64,000 bases of DNA from Hortaea werneckii. Taxonomy: Eukaryota > Ascomycota > Dothideomycetes > Mycosphaerellales > Teratosphaeriaceae. The position numbers were made by a program, and so were the translations under genes. Where the stretch lies: positions 310,001 to 374,000 of the forward strand of contig JBAOKB010000144.1 in NCBI GenBank assembly GCA_037044905.1, written 5' to 3'. How positions within the stretch are numbered: position 1 is the first letter of the stretch; each line of letters begins with the position of its first letter. Of this stretch, positions 22,359-32,719 are shown piece by piece. Under the pieces are notes generated by a model. It ran no database searches. It saw nothing but the letters and a program-made list of their open reading frames with translations, and was not told the DNA's origin.

Positions 22359-25300
22359 TTAGTTATATAGTTATACTTAACTTACTCCCTAGATTATATA
22401 TTAAGCGCCTTAGCCCTTCTCTTTATTATTTTAACTAAGTTTGTTACTAGTACTAAGTTTATTAGCGGCAGAGTTAATATTAAAAGAGTCGATATATTAT
22501 AGATCCTCTTCTCCCTTATCTTCTTTTCTTTAGGAGTTTTATTAACCTTCTACTTTTTTAGTAATAGTAGAATATTATTATAATTATTAGGCTCTATTTT
22601 AATAATTTTAAATAAGTTAAATATAGGTTATTATATTTATAGGTAAGAGATATTAGAAAATATTACTAGAATAAAAATAGGTATAAAAGAAGAGAGTAAG
22701 CGTAAAGTAAAAATAGTAGGTAGTTAATACTACTACTAATATAGTATTATATATAAATAGCTATTATATATAGAATAGTTATTTAGGCGCCTTCCGCTAT
22801 TAGTATACCTTAATTAAGATTAGGGGAAGAAGATCCTATTTTATCTATTAGTTATTTTCTAGTCTACTATTTAGCTAACGCGCTAGATATTTTATTAAAA
22901 ATTTTATAAGCTAGCCGACTTTATAAACGCGGTATTCTAATAGTATTTATAGTATATTATTAGTCGAGCCGACTTTAAGCCTTTATAGTAGCTTCTATTA
23001 ATATTAGGAAGGGTCTTTACTACTAGAATATAACTCTAGTTTAGTTATAGAAACAACGGGATATATTTTCTAGTAACTTAGTAGGTCTAACTTATAGGTA
23101 AGGCTAGTTAACATAACTAACTTTATTCTAAAAGGGCTAACTTAGGGTAGCCTAAGCTTTTTATTATAGACGCCTAAAATAGTATAATTCTATAGTTATA
23201 GGAACGCTAGGTCTCTAACTTTAGGTTTCTATTATATATACTACTAATTATAATAGGATTTTATTATTAACTCTATAAAAGCAACGCTATCTTTTACTTC
23301 TATTTTTAGGAGCTTGTACTATTATATAAGTAATATTGTCGACTTTAACCTAATAATATCTTATATCTCTCTAAATTTAAATCCTAAAGTAAATTTATTT
23401 AGAGAGTAGCTAAGTAACAAGTTAATAGAGTTATTAAGGACGAATTATATATATAGTAGAATATAGTACTATTCTAGAATACTATCTAAAAACTTTAATA
23501 TATAATAGCGAAGGGCTATCTTAATAGTCTAGTTTATATATTTTAACTAGCCGTCTATCTAAGGGTAGTATAAAGTTAATATAAGTAGCTTATAACTAAA
23601 TTACTTAAAGAATATTTTCTATATTGCTAATATAAATTTTAGATTATAGTTAGAAATAATAATTGTTAGTAAATCTTAATCTAACTAGAAAAGGTTATTA
23701 AGAAGTCTATACCCCTATATTTCCGCTATATAGTCTTAATATCTAGGTATAAGGAGGATCTTCCTACTTGCCTTATATATTACTATTAAGATACTATTAA
23801 AGCTATTAGTAATAGGGAGCCTAATAATAAAGTTAATTATAATTATATAGAAAGGCTATAGAGGCGATATAATTAGATATAGAGAGCTATATAGCTTATA
23901 GCACTTAGTATTAAGGGTCTAATATTTATAATAGTATTATATATACTAGTATAGATATAAAATTAACTTATAGATAAAGAATTATAATAAGAGTTTTATA
24001 TATAGTTAGTAGAAGCTAATATAGAACTATATATTGTACGCTATTTTAAATACCTCCCCCTATAGAGATTTTAGGATATATAAATAGTAACCTACTAAGC
24101 CTTTATACTAGAGTAGGCTAATATTATCTATAATAAATTAGAGCGCGCCTAAATCTTATTAGATAAAGGACTTAATATATAATATATGTTTATCCTAATT
24201 ATAAATAGTAATAAACTATAATTTAAACTTATTGTTAAGTATAGCTTATATAATACTATAAATATTAATAGGGTTAGTAAGATTATTAAGAATATTACTC
24301 TACGCGATTCTAGAGGTAGAGAGGTATAAGAGGGCGTCTAATATAATATACTTATAATTAGGCTTATATAAGATTTTTAAGTTATAAAACTATAAAAAGT
24401 ATTAGAAGGCGCGTATAAGACAATTATTTAATTTATCGATAGAGCTAAAAGTAAACGAGGTTTAAGTAGCTATTAAAGTAGTATTAGCGTAGTCTATAAG
24501 GGTAATTATAACTTTATTATAGGACTCTACTATTTAATATATCTATTTTATTATTTATATAAGGTAGGCGACTTCGAGTTCTATAGGCTAGTAATATGTT
24601 TTAACTAAGGATAGCGCCTTTAAAAAGAATAAGATAGGCTAGGTTTTTATTTTAAATAGGTAATCTATTATTATATTACCTACTAGGTAGATAACTATAA
24701 TACTAAAGCCTCTCTACTTTAATATATCGATATAGATATAGAGTAGTCGACTATAATTAAAGTAATAGAATATAAAAGGTTTTATAAATATAGCCTATAA
24801 TATAGTAAATAATATCCTTAGCTAGTCTATTATATTAATAAGCAATATAGCAATAAAACTCTTATAGGTATATAAGCTAGCTAGTACTTTATAGAAGATA
24901 GTCTTTTTATAATTATAAAGAAGTTTAGAGAGTATAGTATAATATAAAATATATAACTAGAGCTAGCCTATAAAACTAAGGTAGTATTTAAGGTCTTTTA
25001 TTATATAAGAGAAATTAAGCTTTATAATAGCTTAAAGTTTTTTAGTAGATATAAAGAGTCCTAGACTATCGATGTATTAGCTAAGTAGCTTAATAGATAG
25101 GAAACTAAAGAATGTTTTCTTTACTAATATAGTTAGATTTATATTTTAAAACTCTATAAACATATAATAGAGGTATACTAAATAGTTGTCTAAGGTATAG
25201 CTAAATGTTGTAAAATTATTAATATAAGCTTTATAGAAGCCTCCTAACTTCTTCTCCTATATTAATTTATCGACCTAGTATTAGATAAATAGTAGCGAGT

Positions 25301-26659
25301 TCTTATACCCTATTAGGGCGATATTATAGTATTCTTACCTATAGTATAAGACAATAATAAGCTTATATCTATTAGCGTAGGCAATAGGCTACTAGTTAAA
25401 GAACGCTACTATATCTATAACTAAAATAAATAAGCATCTAGCGATAGCTAACGTTATGTCGCCTTATAGTAGTATAGGGTAGGTATCTATTATAGTTATA
25501 GTATTTAGCCTATAGATATCTATAATAGGGCGCTTCTTTGTCTCGCCTTTAACCTCCTTTTTATTAATAAAGATAGAGAAACTAAATAGTATAGGCGACT
25601 CTACCTAACTAACTTTATCCTACTTATATAACTTATTAAATGTCGCGTTAACGACCTCGTAGTCCTTCGCGCCTAATAGGTAGACCTTTTATAATAGCCT
25701 TAACCCCGCTATATACTAATTAGAGATAAGGGGAATAGGTATCTAGTCCTTCTTAGGGATTTTAGTAAGTTTACTATTATCTATAAAGAGGCGAGGAAAC
25801 TCTTAGACTAATTTATTAAACTTAGTAGCGACTTTAGTAGTACTATAGATAGTAATACTAAAGGCGCCTATATATTCTATAGATTTAGGTTATAGGCTAA
25901 CTTTAATTACTCTCCCCTTGCTAGCGACGTCGTCGAGGGCGTATATATTAGCTATCTTAGGGTTCTTCTTTTATATACTCGCGACATATATATAGTAGGA
26001 TCTAAAAGGTATAGCGTAGCTAGCGAGCTATATTATAAGATACTAGAAACTAATATTAACTTTATATTATAAGAGAAAGTTAGTCCTAAGGATTATATTT
26101 GCTAATAGCGATAGAAGAATAAAGAGGCGCGCTACTACTAACTTCGCCTTTATAAAGGTAAGGGGAATAAGAGCGACTTGTACTATCTCTATAACCTTTC
26201 CGCTAATACTACAAACCCTTATCTTTAGTACCTTAGTAACTTATATCTTATTAGATTTATAAAAGACAAGATAGGAAAGGAGTAGGTTATTAATAAGAGA
26301 AATAGGAGAGCTAATATTAATATATATATTAATTACTATACTATTAACTAAGGCGACGTCTATAGATATATAAAATCTATATAAATAATCTACCTTTCGC
26401 TTTATAGATTAGCTAGCTGTTACTTCTAAGGGCGCTTATATACTCGTATTAGGTAATAATATAGCTAGTTATTTAATACGAAGCGTTCTAAATATATTAA
26501 GTATATATAAAAAGGTACTAAGCCCTTAACGTAGTAGATATTTGCGTTAATAGATTCGTCTAACGCTATATCCCTACTATTGTTATTATCGTTAGTCTTC
26601 GCGCTATAAAAGGTATTATATTTATCGTCTACGTCTTTGTCCTCGACATTATATAACAT
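22359..26659 (-). pseudogene. Pol polyprotein remnant, longer copy including inverted arm 2
   Basis: Reading leftwards from about 26,660, the minus strand gives a stop-ridden pol. KVYLLGAKDYEVVNATFNKL lies near 25,640-25,700, followed by ESPILFSFSIFINKKEVKG and DIYRLNTITIIDTYP around 25,450-25,620. VIDIVAFFN and EYYNIALIGYKNS lead into the arm (22359-25325). The YxDD box again reads YINN (25215-25226). This is the N-terminal fingers and palm of a fungal Ty3/Gypsy RT, joined without a break to the part shared with arm 1. The one 64-codon open frame in the element (26465-26659, -) is in this tract and looks like the region just upstream of RT. Confidence 0.85.
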
Positions 26660-26989
26660 AATTTACTTCTACTAGAACGGGCGAAGTAGTTCCTATTTAG
26701 AGCTATTAAATTACTTATTAGTAGAGCGACGTAGTTTAGGCTTATCTATAACTTGTTTTAGGTTTCTATATAGGAGACGAGGCTATAGTAGGGCGTCGGT
26801 AGGCTACTTTTAATTAGTATCTATCGCTAGTTAAGGACAACTACCTATTAGTATACTATTGCGCTATAGGTCCCTAGGTTAAAAGAGGTATCTACCTTTA
26901 GTATTATAGTATTCGCTCCTTAGTAAGGAGTATTACGCGATCTCCTTCTAGTTATACTTCTTCTCTTCTAACTACTAAATAAAGTTAGT

Positions 26990-28290
26990 AGAGGTTATTA
27001 ATAGTATTAATATAGAGATAGTCTAATAGAAGTAGATATCGAGGCTATTATATATATATATTAGCTACTAGAGTACTTACGTATACCTAGTATTATAGGC
27101 GAGAGTCTAGACATTAGCGACGTATCTTAATAGTAAACGCTACGTAATTATATTACCTTAAGTATATCTAATTCGCGCGAGAGCTACTAGAGATTCGCCT
27201 ATAGGGTATTAGAAGTATTTAATAAGTTTATTATACTATAGGCTAATACTATTAGTATAACGTAGTCTAATCTTTTCTAAGTTACTTAGGCTACTAGTAT
27301 ACTATATTTATACTAAGCCGCAAAGTAGAGAGGGTAGCCTATTTTTAATAGCCTAGTCGCCCTAATAAAAGGCGACGTTATAAATATAGTCGATAAAGAG
27401 AAAGACATTATAAAAGAACAAGTTATAGCCTACTATTACTAGGTCGTCCTAACTAGTAGTATTAAAGTTAGGTTAAAAATATCTAATTTCTAAGTTATAT
27501 AGTCTATTAGAATAGGTAACCTCCTACATTATTAGTAGTTGTTATTATTAATAGATATACTATATTACTTAGATAGTAGTAACAAATATATCGAACATTT
27601 ACTTTTATATATTAGTAAGGTTTTATAGTAGTAGTAGAGGCAGTAGAGGTATCTAGTTCTAGAGGAGCTCTAGAGTACCTATACTATTAGATAGTATTGC
27701 TATTATATACTTTTAATATCGAGTCTAGGTTAGCTAAGGTTCTAGATAGTCGAAGAATTAGTTAGTTATAAGTTAGTATAAGGTTAAGGGGCGGCGTCTA
27801 TATACTAGTAGCTAGAAGGTAGAAGAGATTCCTCGTCGTATAGGTTAAGAGTTACTAGCTAGAAGTAGTTACCTTAAAGTTAGTAGATATAGGGGCTATA
27901 TTAGGGGCTATTACTTAAGTTAGTATAGCTTCTACCTAGGTAGTTATAGAGTAGTTTCTATAAGTTAGGTAGTAGTTACTATATTTAGTAAAAGGGAATA
28001 GGAAAGCGCCTATTCTATATTTATAGCGCTAATAGAGGGGTTATTATAGTTAGTAGTAAGGTTAGCTTACTTAAGTAGAGAGTTAGTTATATATATAAAG
28101 TAGTTAACTAATAGCTTCCTATTATAAAAGCTACTATCGAGCTAAGCTAGGTTATAGAGAAGTCTAAATAGTAGAAGGAAAGCCTAGAGGAAGTACGTAA
28201 TATAGTCCTTTAGGTTAGCTCTATAGACCTATATCTTATTAGATGTTATAAATAAGGAGAACTACTAGGCTTCTATAATATTATCTAATA
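26990..28290 (+). pseudogene. Coding-like tract on the strand opposite to the longer pol copy
   Basis: In the + frame whose codons start at positions such as 27023, 27482 and 28241, about 1.3 kb reads as protein broken almost only by TAA and TAG. Those are the codons RIP makes from CAA and CAG. The first 450 bases are the most convincing (ESLDISDV, NSRESY.RFAYRVLEVFNKF, VDKEKDIIKEQ); the centre is weaker. If Gln is read for the stops it would be a helical, Gln-rich protein, possibly gag. It ends 150 bp before the right LTR and points away from pol, which is not the normal gag-pol order. I do not recognise the family. Confidence 0.4.
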
Positions 28291-28447
28291 TAGGCCTAAA
28301 TAGTATAGGTTAGGTAGAAGGGTAGCTAGGCGTAGTATAGCAGTAGCGATAGGGTAGTAGTAGGGTCTAAGTCGTAGGACAATACTAGCAAGTCGCTAGT
28401 AATTGTTAGGACAATTATTAAGATAATTAGTAAGGTTAGCTACTACT

Positions 28448-28537
28448 TGTAGTAGTTTTAAAGAGTATAATAATTTATAATAACTATCTAAAGCTAGCTA
28501 AGGAAAGTAGGCCTTTATAGGCTCTAATTACATAACA
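28448..28537. repeat. Right LTR (90 bp)
   Basis: Copy of the left LTR with nine RIP-type changes. It begins TGTAGTAG, ends CATAACA, and is followed directly by CAGGC. In the minus orientation of the longer pol copy this is the 5' LTR. Confidence 0.9.
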
Positions 28538-28542
28538 CAGGC
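28538..28542. repeat. Target-site duplication, right copy (CAGGC)
   Basis: Exact match of the five bases before the left LTR. The match shows that the flanking unique DNA on the two sides was once contiguous. Confidence 0.85.
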
Positions 28543-28874
28543 TGTAGAAGTCCATGAATCAACACAAATAATGGGACCGAAGTCGGCGATGGATACGGGG
28601 TCTGCTACGAACAAGTCTGTGATACTCAATCTGCCCATCAACGAGGCATGGACTGGGAAACATCGTAGCACTTAACACTGCTACATATCTTTCAGTTCGT
28701 CATTATCGTCGTGACTGATGGCATTGCGCCTGCCATCGACCCCATGAGGCATGTACCGCCTGCTTGCAACATATCGGGCGATTGATTCGACATGTACTCT
28801 CTTTGTCTCCAGATCCATCTCACATATGGGCAAACCGCATAAGATTCGCCTTCACTAAACCAGTGCGATAGCCA
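28543..28874. other. Intergenic between the retroelement and the rhamnose mutarotase gene
   Basis: 332 bases of normal composition; no gene is visible. It contains the 3' flank of the mutarotase gene. Confidence 0.4.
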
Positions 28875-29237
28875 TCATGCCTCAAACCTGAAAACTTCCT
28901 CCAAGGGCTTCCACCAACCCTTAGGGTCCGTACTGCCTTTCGCACCCTCGACAAAACTCTCCTGCATACTATCTGTCATAGCCCACCATTCCTGCACCTT
29001 CGGGTTTGCCGCCATCTTGGCCATGTCCGCATCGAAGTCGCTGCCGACCCATTTCATAGTGGCGAAAAGCGTGCTAGAGCGGTCGTCGAACCAGATAGAG
29101 TAGTCGACGATATGACAGTCCTTGATCTGTTGGAGTACTTCGGGCCAGGCCTTGGCGTTGCATTCTTTGTACTCTTGAAGAGACTCGGGCTTGAGGCGGA
29201 CAATCTGGGCCATGCGCTTCGGTGCTGAAGATGCCAT
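28875..29237 (-). CDS. L-rhamnose mutarotase (RhaM family)
   Basis: Single exon, 120 aa, close to the 104-residue bacterial enzyme with a short N-terminal addition. The family features are in order: RMAQIVRLKPESLQEYKECN, AWPEVLQQIKDCHIVDYSIW with the strand-and-tyrosine core, TLFATMKWVGSDFDADMAKM, and the WWAMTDSMQ segment. RhaM interconverts alpha and beta anomers of L-rhamnose so that catabolic enzymes or signalling proteins see the right form. It belongs with plant-cell-wall rhamnose use. No other rhamnose gene lies in the window. The start is the ATG that opens MASSAPKR. Confidence 0.88.
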   Translation of the reverse strand: MASSAPKRMAQIVRLKPESLQEYKECNAKAWPEVLQQIKDCHIVDYSIWFDDRSSTLFATMKWVGSDFDADMAKMAANPKVQEWWAMTDSMQESFVEGAKGSTDPKGWWKPLEEVFRFEA

Positions 29238-29565
29238 CTTGAGGTTTGAAAGGTATTGTTACCCCCGTGTATGTCGTGTCTTCCGGTTCCGGGAGGGTAA
29301 GAGGCAATGCGCGATGGGCCGTTTGACTTGATTTTGGCGCTAGCCAGGAGACGTAGAAGGATACTTGTCCTGTTAACTTTGGCTTAAAATACTGTGCGAA
29401 GCTCGAAAGGATAGTTAAGTTGCTTTAAAGCAGGTCACGTTTCTTTGGAGCTCCAGTGGACCGCTCGGTGAAAGATCACTCCGAAAGCCGAAAGCACCAT
29501 TAGGGGGCCCTCTGGTATCAAAGGAGCCTGAGCAAAAAGCAGGAAAGCAAGCGCACAGGCAAAGG
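29238..29565. other. Intergenic between the mutarotase and F-box genes
   Basis: About 328 bases: the promoter of the mutarotase gene and the 3' end region of the F-box gene. Nothing else is recognised. Confidence 0.4.
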
Positions 29566-30786
29566 TCAATTGGAAAAACATGCTCGAAAGGCACTTCTCA
29601 TCTTACCGTCCAAGGTCGTTCTCACATTTGGGATGCTAGATAGCGACATACGACCCAAATACAATAGCCCTTCCGCCATCATTTGCCATTTGCTGCTTTG
29701 CTTCTTCCAACGTAAAGAGTAGATGAGCAGTTCGAACGAGGATCTCTGTGACCAGGTCAGTTGTATCTTCTTAAGCGCATCGATCAAATGACAATATTGT
29801 ACAGAAAACCTACCCTCAAATTCAACCTCATAACTCACAGCGACTTCAACGTCGCTTTCGAACAATATTGGCATAGCAGTGGTCCGTCGCCACTTCTTCT
29901 CCTTGACTTTAAACTTGATGCCAATATTATCATCTCTTGTGTTAATCCAGAGTATGCTCTTATCTCTCCTCGGGTCCTCCTTGGGATCAGAAACGTTGCC
30001 TCGCCCCATCGACTCCTTTTTATCTCGCTGAGAAGAGCTGTCATGATGTACAGTGACTGGTGTGCCGTCCGAAAACGTTTTCGTCTCACATTGCTCGCTA
30101 AGCCAGTTGCGCCACACTCTAATGGTACCTTCGCTAACATTCTGAATGCTGTCCAATAGTCCTCTTCGTGGCTCACGTCTACCCAGGTAGACGGAGGTGC
30201 TAAGCTGAGAGAAAAGGTCATGCGCATCTACTGTAACGGTCTCTGTGACTCGGTCGTTGTCTTGGGCTTGCGGAACCTGGTTCGAAACAGCCCACGTCCT
30301 ACTACCTGGTATGTCTACTGCCGGGTGCCTTCGAGGACGAGCGAATGAATCCGGCTCTTCCCGTTGTGGTCTAAAATGAGAATACATCTCTCCCATCTTC
30401 TTGATTCTTCCAACATGTCTTTTCCTTTCATCTGATTCATTTGTTTGGAGTATGTCACAGAGACCAGGCGTGCCAGTGGAGAGACAGAACATTGTACTGG
30501 CGGTCAACCTTGCGCTCGGGTGGTGACACTCCAGGTACAATTGATAGCCATCGAGACCAGCGGCAATCTGGAGCCGATTATGCAGCACGCGTTGAATCAA
30601 TGAGTGGAAATGACAGCACGTCGGAGTGAAGGCCAAGAGATCTCGAGTAGGAAAGAGGGAGAAAATGGAGAGCAATATCTGCGGGTTCTACGTCAGCAGA
30701 GGAAAGAGATAGCCTTGTAGTCGGGAAAGCTGTACTTCGTTTGGCAAGGCGAAGATTCCGCGGGGGACATTTTCGACAATGTTCAT
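29566..30786 (-). CDS. F-box domain protein
   Basis: Two exons, 30786-30736 and 30678-29566 (387 aa). The 57-bp intron (GTACAG..CCGCAG) sits inside the F-box, and splicing restores ALPNEILLSIFSLFPTRDLL followed by FTPTCCHFHSLIQRVL. That is a clear N-terminal F-box (about residues 12-50), the motif that binds Skp1 in SCF ubiquitin ligases. The remaining ~330 residues have no repeat (LRR or WD40) that would name the substrate-binding part. The 3' half ends in a basic tail. Without splicing the gene would start from a non-ATG codon, which supports the two-exon model. It is divergent from the ECM11-like gene, with about 308 bp between start codons. Confidence 0.8.
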
Positions 30787-31094
30787 CTTCAACTCAGATA
30801 GCGTATAACATAGGCATGTGCAATGTGAGAGTACGGTGAAGCAAACCAGCAGACTTTACACGTCTGATGTACTGTGGTAGTTAGGTACGAGCCCGGGTAG
30901 GTAGGTTCTGGCCGTCGCATGACGTCGAGCTTGACGCGCTTTCCGATTTCGGTCAAGCGGAAGACGCGACTTCATCTTCGCGTTTCGCCTTCATCGCTCT
31001 TCTGATGTGAACCGCCCTAGGACCCTCTCAGACCTTCAACAGATCTGCGGGATCTTGGTCCTCACAACGTTCGGCAAAGCCGCGCGTGGGAAGC
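30787..31094. promoter_or_regulatory. Shared promoter of the F-box and ECM11-like genes
   Basis: 308 bases between two divergent start codons. No specific site is assigned. Confidence 0.5.
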
Positions 31095-32719
31095 ATGTCA
31101 CATTCGCGCAAAGGTCCTGGTAGCATGAACACCTTCGTCCGAGGCAAGAACCCGCAACGGGGCGACATTGAGCGACTGAAGGTCGACGTCCCACAAGTTG
31201 CGTTCGGTGCTATAGCCCATCCCGTAGCATCTCCAAGAGGGGAGCAAAGTGACCATGAGACACGTACAGAGGATGCATGGCAAGATCAGCTGCGAACCTC
31301 GGATGCACCAAACCCATTCTACGGCACAGATGCTAGCAATGCTGACGAGACTTCCGTCGCCTCCAGTGCCAAAGACGCCTTTCCTGCGCTGCCAGATGTT
31401 CAGAGACCTCATTCTGGCAGCCATGACCAGATCATTGGCGAGAGGCCAGCTTCAAGTGAAGACTATGAAGATGACGAATCCGACAGTGATGCTGGCCTAG
31501 ATCCCGTTGAGCAACCCACGAACTACAACGTCTCACAGGGGGTTAACACTCGAAATCCCAATTTTATGAGCGTCATGGGAAAAATGGAGATGGGCGCCAG
31601 GCAAAGTAAAGGTGACAAAAGCTTCGCTACTAAGTACGTGGCAGGAGACTCCTATCCTTCCACTACTTCTGGTCGGCTTTCTTTGTCTAACTCGGATGAA
31701 AGCTCTCGAAATACCTCTCGGCAGCAGTTTCAGACAAACGGTCCGTCTATGCATCATCAGGGCTCTTCGCATCAGCCAGTTCAGAGCAACAAAGCCATCA
31801 ATGATGGCTCAAACGACAACGCCTTGTTTCTCAATCCTGCTCACAATGAGTTGCTTTTCGATGCTCCGGAGTTTAGGTATGACAAAGTGCCGGCGCCTAG
31901 TCTCGTGGTGCCTCAACGCCACTCTATGCAATCGAAACCACTGATACAATCAATGCGGCCGGCCCAAGCCACTCACTTGGCTCAAAGACCATCAACTGCC
32001 GTGGGAAATGTGCAACTCACCCCTCACGCACCTGCTGCGGATTTTTTGCATCCGAATAAGCCTCAGCATCAACAGCATAATTCTTCACTGGCTCGGAGCG
32101 GCGAGGCAATCTTGCCTGCAACTAAGTTAAACGAAAACGTGCAGAGAGATTGGTCAAGACCACCAGACCACCGTATACCGCAAAAGGCTGCTGAGAACCA
32201 TCACGGAATAAGTTCACATTTCGAAAGCACAAAACCCCGCGAACACGCAGTGGATGAGCAGATGGACCTTGGTGAGGAGCAAGAACTCGACTATGAGCCA
32301 CAAGAGCTGCGTAGTATGGACTACCAAACGCTGAAGGGCACGACCTTTGATTTTGAGCCTAATTCATCTCGTTTCACCTTGCCAAACGCCAAACACACTG
32401 ATGATCTCACACAAAAGCTCTTTGCAGCCTCAGAGCTAAATCGCAAGGACCAAGTGAAATTTTTTGCTAGCCTGACAATTGACGACTGGGAGCAAGCTGG
32501 TGACTGGTTCCTTGACCGCTTTGGCGATATCATGAAGCGACTTAAAGAAGCGAGACGGGAAAGAGAGAGGCAGCAGAGCGGTTCGAAGATGAAGTTGAAC
32601 ACAGGCATGACGCGGTCAGTAAGAAGCGGAAGCTCACCGACGATGCGCTTGGTGAAATGAAGACCAGTGGCGCCCTAGTACTTCAAGGCACGCCCAGGAA
32701 GGGCCGTAGTGGTGCCTGA
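31095..32719 (+). CDS. ECM11: Ecm11-domain protein, frame broken near the C-terminus
   Basis: Start ATG 31095 (MSHSRKGPG). About 400 residues of Ser/Gln/His-rich disorder are followed by the Ecm11 domain: LDYEPQELRSMDYQTLKGTT, FDFEPNSSRFTLP, then FFASLTIDDWEQAGDWFLDR and FGDIMKRLKEARRERE. In budding yeast Ecm11 works with Gmc2 in synaptonemal complex assembly; the role in filamentous fungi is little known. As it stands the frame stops at 32660 with an unrelated tail. Two bases (one GA) too many in the GAGAGAG run at 32562-32570 explain this: the other frame continues AAERFEDEVEHRHDAVSKKR and GEMKTSGALVLQGTPRKG to TGA at 32717-32719, the expected domain end. With the correction the protein is 540 aa. 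Confidence 0.82.

Larger units (their letters stand above)
18508..28537 (-). mobile_element. RIP-degraded Ty3/Gypsy LTR retroelement with internal inverted duplication
   Basis: A 10,030-bp insertion bounded by 90-bp direct LTRs (TG..CA ends) and a CAGGC target duplication. The interior is strikingly AT-rich, dominated by TA, and has essentially no long open frame, as expected after repeat-induced point mutation. Strand is given by the longer pol copy, which reads leftwards. Order on the + strand: LTR (18508-18597), a + copy of half of pol (18601-21567), spacer (21568-22358), the same pol part inverted (22359-25325) continuing into the N-terminal part of RT (to about 26660), a coding-like + stretch (about 26,990-28,290), and LTR (28448-28537). 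Ty3/Gypsy affinity rests on RT motifs such as DIYRLNTITIIDTYP and GAKDYEVVNATFNKL. It sits between the DhaK promoter and the 3' side of the rhamnose mutarotase gene. No transposition capacity can remain. Confidence 0.93.

Noticed and set aside
18601..25325. The palindrome as a sequencing chimera (missed-adapter read)
   Set aside because: Such artefacts give near-identical arms, whereas these differ by about 10% in the sampled block with only transitions, and matching target duplications flank the whole element.
28241..28285. Zinc-knuckle-like RCYK.GE reading near the right LTR
   Set aside because: The second Cys, His and last Cys positions do not fit C-x2-C-x4-H-x4-C, even allowing RIP transitions.
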